From the NCBI RefSeq assembly GCF_016920785.2, contig NW_024609880.1:48012296-48076295 (forward strand): DNA of 64,000 bases, written 5' to 3'. Position 1 is the first letter of the stretch. Each line of letters opens with the position of its first letter. The notes beneath the pieces are model-generated. The model was given only the letters and a program-made list of their open reading frames with translations, did no database searches and was not told the DNA's origin. The position numbers and the translations under genes were made by a program. Shown here one piece after another: positions 9,602-21,180 of the stretch. Source of the stretch: Ixodes scapularis (taxonomy: Eukaryota > Arthropoda > Arachnida > Ixodida > Ixodidae).

Positions 9602-9762
9602 ATATAAACGAAATTGTGCAGATGAATGAACCGTACTTAATCCAATGAATTAGAGAATCCAAGTTTCCAGGAACCCGCCGAAAGCCAAAAAACGGCGGAG
9701 CCAGGATTCTCTAATTCATTGGATTAAGTACGGTTCATTCATCTGCACAATTTCGTTTATAT
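9602..9762. repeat. Perfect 59 bp inverted repeat with 43 bp loop
   Basis: Arms 9602-9660 and 9704-9762 are exact reverse complements, from ATATAAACGAAATTGTGCAG to the loop. The loop holds a smaller CCGCCG/CGGCGG pair. An AT microsatellite adjoins the left arm and another lies at 9806-9829. Confidence 0.95.
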
Positions 9763-9805
9763 CCTCCTCGGAGACCACGTACGATGGTGTGAAGTGCCCG
9801 TGTTG

Positions 9806-9829
9806 TATATATATATATATATATATATT
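9806..9829. repeat. (TA)n microsatellite
   Basis: About twelve TA dinucleotides. Confidence 0.9.
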
Positions 9830-9924
9830 ATTGGAGATGAAAACGTTTTCTATTATTTTATTTCGAATTAAGCCAAGCCGCAGCTGCCTGGCCAAGCGCA
9901 CTTTTTCTGCGGGGTAGGGGGAAA

Positions 9925-9945
9925 GGGGGGGGGGGGGGGGGGGGG
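9925..9945. repeat. G21 homopolymer run
   Basis: Twenty-one G, followed by two copies of GGCTACGAG. Confidence 0.95.
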
Positions 9946-10590
9946 TTCTAAGGCTACGAGGGCTACGAGGGCGTAGCCAAATTCGATAACGGAGCCTCCG
10001 TCAATCGTCCCGTTAAAGGGCACCCTTTATCAATGCTATCGCGGGAAGAAATTCATGATGTCCAGTGCACGGCGACAGCTTCGGCGATTATTTTACGAGT
10101 CGTTCGTCCATCGGTGATTAACTGTGCGAAGAAGCTTAGTCCTCAGCAGATCGCAGCGTTCACGCACATTGCGAGTGGTGAACATTTTCAGTGTGCATCC
10201 CCTCGGCTGCACGGTGATCTGACTCAGCGGTGGGTCCCGGTAAGAATTGCCGAGCTGAACACGTAATTTAACGTAAGAATGTACTGCGAACACTACGTCG
10301 GCCATAGGCTGCGCCGGACGAGATAACCACCATCTTGAAAACTGGTGCTCTCGTCGGGCCCGAGACACTCTCGAGACAGAGCTTCCCGCAAAGGCGCGCA
10401 AGCCCACAACGCAAAATCCCCAGCGTTGCGTGCATACGAATACGCTAGCCCTTCTATTGCGTTCTGCGCATGCGCACTCCCGACCCGCAATTTCTTCGCG
10501 TACACGCAAAGCTTTTGCGTATATGGTCCACTAAATATGTCTATTATCGTTCCGCAGTCAATGAGATTGCGCAACATTAACCAATCAGGA

Positions 10591-11123
10591 GTCCGAACTA
10601 AAGTCGCTGGATCTCGGAAAGTAGCGCCATTGCCTTCCCACCTGCTAGCCGGACACAAACAAATACCAACATACAGACGACAAGCACCGACGCCGCGTGT
10701 GATGCCGTACGCCTTCGTACCGCCATCACACGTAACGTGAGTGATTGGAGGCATTGAAAAATAATTTTACTGTCTTGAAACACGCAAGAAGAGCAACATA
10801 ATTGTAAGAGATCTGAGGAAATAAGCATGAGTGATACGTTTATTGAATGCACAGTGGCCAAAGACGCTCATATTGGCCGAAGAACGCTTTCAGTACGATG
10901 ATGCTTCAGAGCGATCTTGGCGCGACTGGTTTAAACGAAATAAACCTTTCGAAGCTTCGAAAGGGTCCAAAATGGCGATCACCATGGCAACCGACAGCGC
11001 TGATCCATTCCCCTTGAGAGGTGATTGGCTCATCCTCTGTATGTTGGTATTTGGTTTCTGTCCAGCTAGCAGGTGGAAAGGCAATAGCTCTACTTTCCGA
11101 GATCCAGTGACTTTAGGCCGAAC
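10591..11123. mobile_element. 533 bp foldback element with arms of about 89 bp
   Basis: The left arm 10591-10679 and right arm 11036-11123 are inverted copies with about ten differences, sharing CTGGATCTCGGAAAGTAG and ATACCAACATACAGA. The 356 bp spacer has no domain. No target duplication was seen, so the outer limits are uncertain. Confidence 0.65.
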
Positions 11124-11226
11124 AAATCACGAGGCAAGAAACGTGCAGGTAATGCGGAGAGCGAGTCGTCTGGTTCTTGCGCGGGAGTTGCGGTGACGTC
11201 AAAACGATGCCGAGCTCTGATGACAA

Positions 11227-11363
11227 GTCAAGAACGAGGTGGAAGCTCCTCCCACCTCTTTCCACTTTAGTAAAGCGAGCGCTGCAGAGGAGGCGACCTC
11301 GTCTCCACCGTTCGCTCCGCTGAAGTGGAAAGAGGTGGGAGGAGCTTCCACTTCGTTCTTGAC
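11227..11363. mobile_element. Palindromic MITE (GTCAAGAACG family), copy 1
   Basis: GTCAAGAACGAGGTGGAAGC is mirrored by GCTTCCACTTCGTTCTTGAC, with a GGAGGCGACCTC centre. Further inverted text CCGACTATA follows at 11370. Sister copies lie at 12488, 34264, 36288 and 44443. Confidence 0.8.
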
Positions 11364-11760
11364 CTGTCACCGACTATAAATGCCTTAAAGGTCTACCCAC
11401 TATTTTTTTTTCTTCTATCAGTCTATAAGAGCTCTGCGTTCTAACATCATCGCAATACCTGTGCAAGAACCAGACGAACTTGCGCTCTGTATAAGCCCCG
11501 CCCTGCGTTTCTTGAGCTGTCGGTGATTGTGGATTTAGCAGTTCTTTGGCTGGTCGTCGGCTCACCCCGGGTGGATGTTTATATTTCCGCTTTTTGAATT
11601 CTGATACGCTGATGATGATGACATTTTTGTTAGAAGGTTTTATGACGAAAAAAAAAAAATGTTTCCAGAGACAAACTTTCATGAGTCTCACTAGTTTGGA
11701 CAGTGCAGTTTGGGGTACGACTTGGACAATCACTTTGCTTGCAGTCTTCTGCGATGTGTG

Positions 11761-11942
11761 TTAAAGGCTTGCGCTTGACTACGAATAACGATCGACCGAG
11801 ACAAGACCTATTTTCTAAGCCTCTTGTGACGGCTCCGGCTGCATTGCTGCGCTGCCGGTCGTAAGCCGTCGTATAGGAGGCTTAAAACCGGCCTTGTCTC
11901 GGTCAATCGTAGTCACGAGCAAGTGTGTGAACGGGCTTTAAA
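11761..11942. mobile_element. 182 bp palindromic MITE with TTAAAG ends
   Basis: The left text TTAAAGGCTTGCG...GACCGAGACAAG is mirrored by CTTGTCTCGGTC...CGGGCTTTAA. The centre is CG-rich. No coding frame. Confidence 0.6.
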
Positions 11943-11996
11943 AAAAGGACTCATGCATTTTTTTTAGTCTTTTATTTGCCCGGAAGTTTACTGTAA

Positions 11997-12108
11997 AAAC
12001 ACCAACAAACATCGCCGAAATAGTAATCCAAATACGGGGGAAGGGCCCCCCCCCCCCCCCTCTTCCCCGTATTTGGATTACCATTTCAGCGATGTTTGTT
12101 GGTGTTTT
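11997..12108. repeat. Long hairpin with a C15 run in the loop
   Basis: AAACACCAACAAACATCG..TAATCCAAATACGGGG is mirrored by CCCCGTATTTGGATTA..CGATGTTTGTTGGTGTTT with two mismatches over about 45 bp. The loop holds GGGCCC and C15 (12046-12060). Confidence 0.9.
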
Positions 12109-12487
12109 GGGGGTTTCACTGTGTTTTTCAAATTGAAAGTATCTACTGGCAGCAAGGAAACAGTGACGTCAGTGCAAGTGCAGGGGTTCACTCTTTGACT
12201 GTCGACTTTGTTTCCAATGAATTATAAGCAGTTTCATGGTGTCAAATGCATGCTTTGGAAGCTCGCTTCAGCACCCGCGCAGCAACACGAAACAAATGGT
12301 CCGGCATAGTCCGTTTCTAAACTGCTTTCTCGACCTACAAGCCTGCCTTCCACTGACAACACGGCACTGATAAGCGAGGTAATATTTGAATGTTAGTTTT
12401 GGCATCATTTTTCACTTGCCGATTTCACCTAACTATTCTGAATTTCGCGATACTAAAATAGCATACCGGAAAGGGTTACTCGGGGTA

Positions 12488-12624
12488 GCTCCCGCGAAAC
12501 CCTCCACCCTTTCCATCTAGCAGAGTGAACACCGGAGAGGATTCGACACGTGGAGAGGAGGGAGTCGCCTCCTCCCTGGCGTTCGCTTTGCTAGGTGGAA
12601 AGGGTGAGGGCTTAGCGAGAGGAG
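12488..12624. mobile_element. Palindromic MITE (GTCAAGAACG family), diverged copy 2
   Basis: CCCTCCACCCTTTCCATCTAGCAG pairs in inverted sense with CTAGGTGGAAAGGGTGAGGG. The GGAGTCGCCTCC centre matches the family. The outer GTCAAGAACG text is replaced. Confidence 0.55.
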
Positions 12625-12659
12625 CTTGTCCTGCTCTCCTTAGCCTGCAACTGGATATA

Positions 12660-13157
12660 ATTACGTATAATAAGGTTAGTTTTATTTATGCGAGTTAGAT
12701 TCAGTGCACATTAGAAGGTCAAGTCTCGGAAACTCCACCACAGCCCACCATAATGCGAAATATCGGGAATCGTTATTCAAATTAGTTACGTGGACGTGGT
12801 TTTGTGAAGGGGTCGGAGTTCTGTCTTGACTAATATTGAAATGAGCACATACCGTGGGCGAAGGAAGACGCAGTTATTTTTTTAGAGACTGTCGAATCCA
12901 ACAAACAATCTAAGGTGTACCAAATTCTTTGAGCCCATTTACATCGTTATCGGGTTTTGTTGTTAATATTTGGTACGCGCAATAGAATGGTACTATTAAG
13001 GAATCTTACTGTCATGAGAAAATAATGAACTAATGACAAGCGAACGAGATAATTATTCAGTGCCACGTTTAAACGATTCACCTTCTCTCCTTTTCATAAT
13101 CTCTCAGAGACTTATCGCTGGGCTCTGCATGGATGTTAGTGTTAGAACGGTGGGTAT
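12660..13157. other. No recognisable feature
   Basis: AT-leaning single-copy-looking sequence without frame or repeat. Confidence 0.6.
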
Positions 13158-13505
13158 GTGACGGCCCGGAACTGGACGTGGATACACGTGTCAAATAGTC
13201 GGCAACAATTGCGACTCCCTCAAACAGAAGCAACCGCAACATCGTTTCCAGATGTTTCGGCATTGTGTCGCCGTAACGCCGCGCGCGTCACGCCAACCCT
13301 TGACAAGATGGCGTCACCACTAATACGTAACACCCTGGAAGAGCGTACCCATCGCGTGAGCAAGCGTCCCGGTCCGGGCGTCGTGCTTCTTCTTGCCACC
13401 GGCGGCGATGCTCGACACGACAGTTGACGGCCCCTTGCTGACCCGTTCCACTTGGACGTCCTTGAACTCCTCGTGATCAACCCTTCTTGAGCAAATTTGA
13501 CCGGA
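13158..13505 (-). other. GC3-rich open stretch followed by an LTR-like TGTTACG...TCACA block; unresolved
   Basis: On the minus strand an open frame of about 56 codons with strong G/C third positions (containing DHEEFKDVQVERVSKGPS) ends at TAG near 13333. Just before that stop a block starts TGTTACGTATTAGTGGTGAC and runs to about 13158, ending GTCACA. TGTTACG starts are common in Gypsy-type LTRs, so this could be a polyprotein tail with a 3' LTR. No second LTR or integrase text was found and the frame is closed upstream. Equally it may be chance in GC-rich DNA. Confidence 0.2.
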
Positions 13506-13729
13506 CGCCTGACCCTATTCGCCTCTGGACGCGCGCTAGCTCTCTCCCGCCGCTGAAACGCGTGCGCGGCGACAGGTGTGCCCACACTGGTTTCGCCTCG
13601 GCCGATATATGTTTGCGCGAGGTTAAGCCTCGCCGATATGACATCTCGCCCTGCGCTTCATTTCTTGGAAGAAACCGGGTCAGGCAATCACGCCGAAAGG
13701 CAACGGTGGCCTTTGGGGTGCGGACGTGC

Positions 13730-14660
13730 ATCGGACGTTAGCGCTCGTCGAGCTAGGAGGAGCGGCAGCGTCTTGAGGCATGTCTGAAGATGTGGCGACG
13801 TGTAAGACCGCCGTAAAAGGTTTCGTACAGTTGAGGTGCTTTACATAAACTGTCTGTCTGTCTTCAACAAGGACAGGGGCGTTGCGCCGCTTTGTGGTCA
13901 CTTTAGACCACACTTGAAATGGATGACGGACGTCTGGGCCCATGGGCAGGGTTCCACCTTTACATCTGTGTCAGCTGCAGAGATGCGCGCGCTGCGAAAG
14001 AAGTTTCGAAGTGATTATGATTCTTGTTGTTTGGTGTTGTATTGTGCGCTGTGCTGGATCTCTTGCGGACGTTAGCATTTGTCGAACTAGGAGGAGCAAG
14101 CGAGGGCAGATTCTGGAGTCCCATGAACGGTGCATGTCTGAACATGTGACGACGTGTAAAGACCATTTTAAAAGCATTCGTACAGTTGAAGGTCTCTACA
14201 TAGAGCCTCTGTCTTCAACAAGTGCAAGAGCGCTGCTGTGTGATCACTCTGTTATGGGTCCATGGACAGTGCTCAAAATGGACATATGTGTCAACTGAAG
14301 AAATGCCCGCCGCGAAATCGATTCTTGCTGTCCGTTGTTTAATTGTGCACTGTCCTGGAGCTGCACTCGTCAAACCAGGAGGAGCGGAGGCAACGTCTAT
14401 ATATAGGCCCATGGACACTGCACGTTTGAATATGTGACGACCTGTAAGATCGTCGTAAGAGTGTTCGTGGAGTTGAAATGCTTTACATGAAGAGTGTGTC
14501 TGTCTTCAACAAGGATGGACGTCTGTTTTATGGGCCCATGGGCAGCGCTCAATCTTGACACTTGTGTCAACTAAAGAGATGCGCGCCGTGAAAGAATTTT
14601 CGAAGTGCTGATGATCCCTGCTGCCTGTTGTTTAATCGCGCGGTGTCCTGGGACCTGTTG
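13730..14660. repeat. Tandem array of three diverged units of about 290-335 bp
   Basis: Units begin near 13733, 14067 and 14357. Shared landmarks in order are GGACGTTAGC, CTAGGAGGAGC, GCATGTCTGAA.ATGTG.CGACGTGTAA, CTGTCTTCAACAAG, GGGCCCATGG, GTGTCAACTGAAGAGATGC and TGTTGTTTAATTGTGC. Unit two has a short extra piece, and unit lengths differ by indels. Frames inside are not conserved between units, so this is non-coding satellite-like DNA. Confidence 0.8.
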
Positions 14661-15790
14661 CGGACCGACCGAGAACAAAAACGAAACAACTGGCGACCTC
14701 CTTGTTGTGCGGAACGAGCTGCCGCCGCTCTACAAGGTCGGTTGTGGACGACGTTGCCGTCGTCGTTTCACTTTTATTTGATTTGTGTTGCCTGGCCAGA
14801 CGTTTTAGCCTCTGCTGTCCATCGTACTTGCAAATGCTCCGCCATTTTAGGCTTGAGTTTCTCGACGTGTCGCGTACACGACTCTTAAGTTATTTCAAGC
14901 CAAAAACAACCCGTTTTCTTTCCGCATGCATGCCCACTCAAAGCTAAACACTTGTCTACGCTGCTAGCTGTGTTTGTATATAGCGGTCTAGACCGCTGGC
15001 CGTGCCGCCTCGAGTTATCCACCTTAAGAAAAAAGAAAAAGAAATACAAGTGTCGTTTTCGCCCACGCAAAGGGGGAGACCTTTAGCGACCTCTTGCTGG
15101 CATTCGGGTCAACATTCGAGGCACAAGTTTCCTCGCAAAAGGGTCCCGGTAAATTTGTGTATATTCATAAAGCTCTCATGGTTGTTTGACCAGACTCGGC
15201 TCGCTTATGCGCGCAATTCGAAACAGAGGAAGATCTTGTCAGCCTCTTCTTTTGACCTCAAGTAAACGTTGTATTTTATTTGTGTGTGTGTGTGTGTATA
15301 ACGAGTTTTTGCTAAAAACAGAGCGTACTCGCCACATCTGTCCTTTGCTCTTTGTCCGCACGTTTGGTAGGCCCATTCTTGCAGCGGCGCTTGATCTATG
15401 TTTGACTAACTTCTACCTCAAGATGCGACCGGGAGTTGCCGTGGGATCGCTCGGATTAATACGAATTACACGTGCCCCTGTAACTCTTTACGATGTAACT
15501 TAAACGCGCGTGTAAAGAAACTAACCAAAAACCTCTCGAAATTCGAAACATGCGAAAAATTTCAACAATAATTTTCGGAAAAAAAAAAAAAAAAAAAAAA
15601 AGTTAGTTACTGCTTATAAGTCGTAAAAATTATTGCTGCGTTAAAATTTCGATTTTTATGTAATAAACACCCACGCATGGTTCGTTAAAAATATATATAA
15701 TAATAATTAGCACAGGGAAAGTGAACAGGAACTGTGCGCTCTGGAAAGGGCGCGCAGTTCTTTTTTTTTTTTCAGCTTCAATAATTTCAT
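14661..15790. other. No gene recognised; short simple repeats
   Basis: Contains a short (GT)n at 15279-15297, an A22 tract near 15580 and T tracts. Opposite-strand open frames overlap and carry no domain. Confidence 0.6.
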
Positions 15791-15799
15791 TTGTATAAA

Positions 15800-16100
15800 A
15801 ATATAAATCTAGACCTAGCAGGAGTAACTATTTCTCGTTATTGTTGTTGCTTATGTCATTATCACCTATGCAATCATGTATAAAATTAACGTTATTTCGT
15901 CACTTTTCGCCCGAAGGATAACAGACGATGAGACTCCCCATGCCTCGGCCTTGAGGTGAACCAACTTCTTACTGTTTAAATACCCGTACAACAAATTACA
16001 TTTGTACCCTGCGTGTCCGCTTCTCCCTCCAGACGGCGCTGAAACGGGGCAGGTACTAAGGCCAGCAGGTACCAGAGTCGTTGATTTTGGCAGCCTGGCA
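15800..16100. repeat. Duplicated segment, copy 1 (lacks the insert)
   Basis: AGCAGGAGTA, GTCATTATCA, CAATCATGTA, TTAACGTT, AACAGACGA and ACAACAAATTAC occur in order here and again at 16440-16790. Divergence is substantial, so this is an old duplication. Confidence 0.65.
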
Positions 16101-16439
16101 ACCACAGCTGCATAGTCTGACAACCGGGGGATGACTACTTCCGTCCACCATTTTGTGGCTCTGACTCATAGAAACTCTGTGTGATTTCTCAGGGATAAAC
16201 AAAAAAAAAAAAGAAGTGACACCATTTTGTGTTATCGCGAAATCCGCTGGTTCTAGCAGAGCAACAAGCTCCGCTCATTGGCCAAACTCTCTCAGTATAA
16301 ACGGCTCTGGCAGGTACCAACTTTCTTCAGAACCCCCCGATTCAAAGAGAACAGCCGCAGTATCATCCTCATCATCATTGATGATGAAGGGCTTTTGTTT
16401 CTTTTCTTTCAGTTTCTATTATTTTATTTTCTCGAAAAA

Positions 16440-16790
16440 AGAAATAGTATTCTTAACATAGCAGGAGTATACATATTGCTGTTGTAATTGCTGTCATTAT
16501 CATCTGTGCAGTCATGTAATAGGGTTAATGTTGATTGGATAAAAGAGCCGAATGAGAGGGATACATGGAAAAAGGTGACAACAAGACGAGGCGCCCTGTC
16601 CTGTCTTCACCTTTTTAACTTCGTCCCTGCCCTTCGGTTCCTTAATCCAGTTTTAATGTTGCTTCGTCATTTCTTGCTCTAAGAACAACAGACGACGGGA
16701 CGTCCCAACGTCGCCCTTGGAACAGACCGAATTCCCGGTGTCTAAACATAAACACAACAAATTACTAATGACGGCGAATGTTGGGCACGA
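16440..16790. repeat. Duplicated segment, copy 2, with a 120 bp insertion
   Basis: Same landmark order as copy 1, but 16533-16652 is extra and is bounded by TTAATGTT on both sides (16525-16532, 16653-16660). Copy 1 has a single TTAACGTT there (15886-15893). The insert reads like a truncated retroelement fragment (GTCCTGTCTTCACCTTTTTA) but is not identified. Confidence 0.65.
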
Positions 16791-17159
16791 GCGCCTGAAC
16801 TACTTTCCCGCGTCTTCCACTTCTTTTCTTTCTCGCGTCTCTTTTTGTGTGCCCTTGTGGAACGTCGACGCATCCAGAAAGAGAAAGCGTGCGGCACGGT
16901 TTCTCGACAGTTTTGTTTGGGGCTTCTTCCGCGCCACCGTGAAGGCCCCAAGTGCAGGGTTGCAAGACTCAGACAAAAGCGGGGAAAAAAAAAAAAAAAA
17001 AGGCAGAACCGCGAAATTTTAGTGAATTCGTACCTCGTGCACCGTAAAATGTATACCAGCCATGAAGACGCCGGGAAAAAGTTGGAGTTGACGTGTGGAC
17101 CGTGTAGAGTTTTCAAGGCCTGCGTCAGTGTTTCCCAAAGTGTGGGTCGTGGCAGATTT

Positions 17160-17170
17160 GGGGGGGGGGG

Positions 17171-17205
<35 letters not shown>

Positions 17206-17206
17206 G
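17160..17206. repeat. G23 run followed by (GGA)n
   Basis: Twenty-three G then eight GGA units, the same composition as at 392-431. Confidence 0.95.
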
Positions 17207-19249
17207 GGAAGGAAGCGATGCGGCTGGACAACTCGAATTCGGTTTCTTTGCGTTGACGCTGATGAAAACAAAATATACAAGTCATAGCTCAACATCGAGC
17301 CGGAGCTGATAATTGCATTGTCCTAATTTCGCTCTCGTTTTGAGAAACTCTGTTCTAACAAACCAAGCTCACTCTAAGCATTAAAAACATGCGTCTTTTT
17401 TTATGGTTAAATTTTTAGTTAGTAATTTGGCTGAAATCGAAAGTTTGTGGCATCGTGAAAAGGCTGGTCAAGAAGGAGGGGGGAGGGGCGACGTAATTTT
17501 TTATATTTTGTATGGATCGCAGAGTAGCAGAGTTTGGGAGGCACTGGCTTACACCGACCGAAGAACAGACTTGTCTCGGACATCGCACTGGACAAGAGGT
17601 CAAGAGGGTAAATGAAGCCACCGGTTGCGTGAATTCTTGACTTTCCTTGGCAGTAAAATGATCATATGTCAACCCAACATGAAATCGCCGAGCCCATAAT
17701 AGACCCTTTTCGAAATTCAGTCAGCGCCACTGCGATCACTATCATCGTCGAAGCGTATGGAATCTGTGACATGCTAATGGCGGCCTTCTGGTGGCAGATG
17801 AAGAATGCATGAAGTGTCAAGACGGGCAGTGAAGCGGATAACACGAAGCTCCTAAATTTGATGCTCCGTTTCACCATAACGTGGCAAACGGCGAACGATG
17901 CCGTACAAGTGAGTCAACCAGCGTCTTTGAGCGAGGCACGTGACCCCGTTTGGAATGCTCTCCTCCCGTGGAGAGTTGTCACGTGCTTCGCTTCTTGCTC
18001 TGATTGGCTCGAAGGAGGCCGTTTGCTATTTATTGCATGCAGGCGCTGCCTCAGCACTCATTTCAGACTCGCGAGCTGTCAGTCATTTGGCACGTGCTTG
18101 ACCCACAAGCCCTTCGGTGCGTCCCTTTGATGTAGCAAGTTTTTTTAAAAGCTTTACTCAGGCCAATGCGCTTTGTGCAGACCGGCAGTTTCTTTGTCCC
18201 CATCAAAACTTAGACGTCATTTCAAACATTTTGAACATTTCTAGTAACGGAGAAAGAACCCCCCCCCCTTCCTATTTCCTGATAACACAACTTATGAGAT
18301 GTCACCATTTTCGGCATTTCTGGTTCCAGGGCATCTGCTGTGAAAACATGCTCGCGTTCCGCAAACTCACGAGGGACCGTGACAGGCTCTCTATCGGGGG
18401 GCTGCATCGTCTGTGGTCTGCACGCGCGTTCGCTACGCGGATAGAAAGTCGTCTGCTTCTAGCACAGGAGTTACGGTGACGTCAGAACGACACAGAGTTC
18501 TGATTGGCTTTGACTGAAAGGATAGCGGGTCGACCTCAATGCTAGACGCCTTGATAGAGCCAATCATCAAGCTTGTGCTTTTCACCAACAACATAAACGA
18601 CGAGACCTGTGCTGCCAAGAATGGTAGATAAAGCTAGACTTGGAAGAAGAAAAAAAAAAACACGCACATATACGTGCTTTACCAGAGAAAAAAAATGTGC
18701 TTCGTAAGTTGACAGCACCCCCTACAAATTTTTCAATATTTAGGAGTACACGTAACATCGGCTTTATGTTGGCATCGGCATGTATATTTTATAGCAGCCA
18801 AAGCTTGCGAAATATTAGGCTGACTAGAGAATTCCCCAAAGTGCGCGGGATTTGCTGCATAAGAGTTATGTTAGGGCGGTTTTTGAGTACACGTGTATAG
18901 TTTGGGACCCACAAAGAGCTATTGGTAGGTATCAACTGGCGTGAGTTGAAAACTTGTCAGATATAGATATGCCTTTGGAAATTACAGTAGAGAACTTAGC
19001 TTACATAGGTATGAAGCAATCCTTAGGTTGGAAATCCATTGAACTAAAAAGAAAAACAAAACAAAATTACGATTAAAATTATTTCGTAACATGTATTACT
19101 GCAGAGTTCGTATACAGCGCGAAAACAACGAGTCGATCATGAACGTATACATGTGCGTGAATTCAAATGCAAGACAATCCGGTTCAAATCATCTTTTTTT
19201 CCCTAAAGCTACATTAGCAATATAGCTTTCGGTATATAGGTGCAATTAA
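17207..19249. other. No recognisable gene
   Basis: Opposite-strand chance frames only. 18390-18520 resembles 11140-11225 (both carry GTGACGTCA.AACGA followed by GAG.TCTGAT), so a dispersed repeat fragment is present. Confidence 0.5.
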
Positions 19250-19430
19250 GGACAACTTGGCTTTTTTCTTTGTATTGTGAGATGTTCCTCTTGTTTTCAA
19301 GTGTTTTTTGTGTTTTCTGAGCTGCTCACTTTTGCTCTGCTGTTCTGTCTAATCGTACCTTATTGCACGTAACACCCCCACTGTAATGCCGTCAGGCGCT
19401 GTGGGGAAGTGAATGTATGAGCGAATGAAT
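19250..19430 (+). mobile_element. 5'-truncated LINE 3' end, (GAAT)n tail
   Basis: A pyrimidine-rich 3' UTR leads to CCCCACTGTAATGCCGTCAG and GCGCTGTGGGGAA, then decayed GAATG repeats. This is the usual tail of a tick non-LTR element as I recall it. No coding sequence is left. Confidence 0.5.
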
Positions 19431-20302
19431 CGGCTGGATGAAAACGGACGGAGAATGTGGCAGATGCTGTTCATCAGCATGGTGAAACGCCGGGCGCCGG
19501 CGTTCGACGTTCAAACGCATCGAGAAATGAGTAGAGGCAAAAGCAGCTAGGCTTGCGTCTATCCACTAAGAGCTCGGTGTCCCGCGCGCTCAGTCTTCTC
19601 GTTCTCTCCTTCATTTGATACAAACACTTCCCGAACCGGCGATTTCTGAAAATTATTGTTAGTTCATCGCGCGTTCATGGCCATGGCACATTGGCTGTTT
19701 CTTTTTGAGTGAAGGCGACGGCATTTTGTGGCGATGTACCGCGTGGGTTAAATGCATTGATGGCGGTTTGAAGGGACCGCATAAATAGGTTTCTTATACC
19801 CCTGTGACCTGTCAGACGGGCTAGTTTAGTGTCACTACAAGCGAGTGCACTTCAACCCGTCGAAACACACTCCAAGTGTGTTGGCACGTGCTACACGGGA
19901 AAACTTAGTGACACTCCAAAATGATGGCAATAACGATGGGTAAGTAATGGGCACGCAAAATATTACAGTGCATACTCATTTTTTCATAAATAACTTCGTC
20001 GTCGTATTAGAAGCACGTTACCACACATTGTAGCGCTAAGTCACGAGTTTGAATCCAAATTTAAATCCAATTTGATCATTACGATCAGCCATTTCAAGCC
20101 AGTGATACATGTCCGCACGCCGGTACGATACTCTGTTTGATGTACCGCAGAAAAGGCTGCAAGCGCGGGCTACTTGCTCTAGGGAACATCAAGGCGGCAC
20201 AAGCTCTCGTGCGTTAAGAGTAGCTCCCAACGCTATGAGCTCGCGCTTCTAGGCATGTCTGCGGTACAACATAAGGCGAAACGGAGTATAGATCGAAACG
20301 AG

Positions 20303-20405
20303 TAGAAGTAGGGATTGAACCAAGGATTCCTGGGTTCTGCAGCGCGAGCTTCCGCTCCGCGTGCTCCGCGCTGGTGTGCGCGAGCCCACTCGGCCACTCG
20401 CCACT
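20303..20405 (-). mobile_element. tRNA-derived SINE fragment
   Basis: Minus strand carries GTGGCCGAGTGGGCTCGCGC (A box) and GGTTCAATCCC (B box) at tRNA spacing. Related to 21052-21150. No poly(A)-type tail could be assigned. Confidence 0.6.
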
Positions 20406-20482
20406 CGCCACAATGAAACATCATCGAGTCTGCGGAGGACGAGCTGGAGGGCGATATCCGCGATGTTTGACAGTGGAAGCGC

Positions 20483-20887
20483 GTGGTTGGGGCACTTTTC
20501 TCCGTGAGAGCCCAACGCCTTTCAGATAAGAGGCAGCTGGACCTGGATGCCGACGCACAGGCAAGAATTTCAAGTGACATCGATCAGCAGCTGCAGGCCA
20601 ACGCCTTCACCATAGCCGCTCTCATGACCGACAACCCACCCGTGATTAGTCGAGAACGGTGGACTTTCCAGAGGAACGAACGGTGGTTCGAAGACACCCT
20701 GCCCCATTTGGGTGAGTTCTATTTCAAGCAAGCCTTTCGCGACTCTCCTGCCACCTTCAGATTCCTGGTGGAGTCTTGCAGGTGCCTCCTGGCCGTCGCG
20801 CAGGGGCCAAGGCTGAAAACTAGATTAGCCGCTTGTTTTTCTACAATGCACTACTTTCCTGCCAACAGGAAACAAGTGCGCATCTAA
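20483..20887 (+). pseudogene. PIF/Harbinger-type transposase, N-terminal remnant
   Basis: The 134-codon frame contains RNERWFEDTLPHLGEFYFKQ at residues 64-83, then AFRDSPATFRFLVESC, the text expected ahead of the DDE nuclease core in HARBI1-like transposases (an aromatic-rich helix, then FR.S.ATF..L). Family members run about 350-450 residues. This one closes at 20887 after a stretch that drifts away from the family (ACFSTMHYFPANRK), with no DDE residues. It sits inside the TIR-bounded element 19797-22195, which has TTA targets, so element and protein agree. The Met at 20483 is a convenience start; a true start or upstream exon could differ. The family is recognised from motif text, not from a search. 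Confidence 0.6.
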
Positions 20888-21051
20888 TATTACTCCTATC
20901 AAAATAATACTAATTTTACGCAGCGTTAATTTCTTCTATTATTTTAACTCCTTGAACACTGCTATCGAGATTACACACTTGGTCTACCGGAGCGAGCGTA
21001 GTGTGCTCCCCGAACTCACTTTATTGGAAGTGGGTTCCTCGAGCAGGGCTG

Positions 21052-21150
21052 GGGATTGAGCTCAGGATCACTGGGTTCTCCTTCTCCAGCGCGAGCTTTC
21101 TCTCCACGTACTTCGATCAGGTGGGCGCTAGCCCACTCGGCCACCGATAC
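21052..21150 (-). mobile_element. tRNA-derived SINE fragment
   Basis: Minus strand shows GGTGGCCGAGTGGGCTAGCG (A box) and GAGCTCAATCCCC (decayed B box). Same family as 20303-20405, with a longer variable region. Confidence 0.6.
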
Positions 21151-21180
21151 CCCTTAATAAAAACACGTTAAAAAAATTTG

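Noticed and set aside
13220..13741. Several overlapping frames of 84-121 codons
   Set aside because: CG-rich DNA has few stops; frames on both strands are equally long and arginine/serine-rich.
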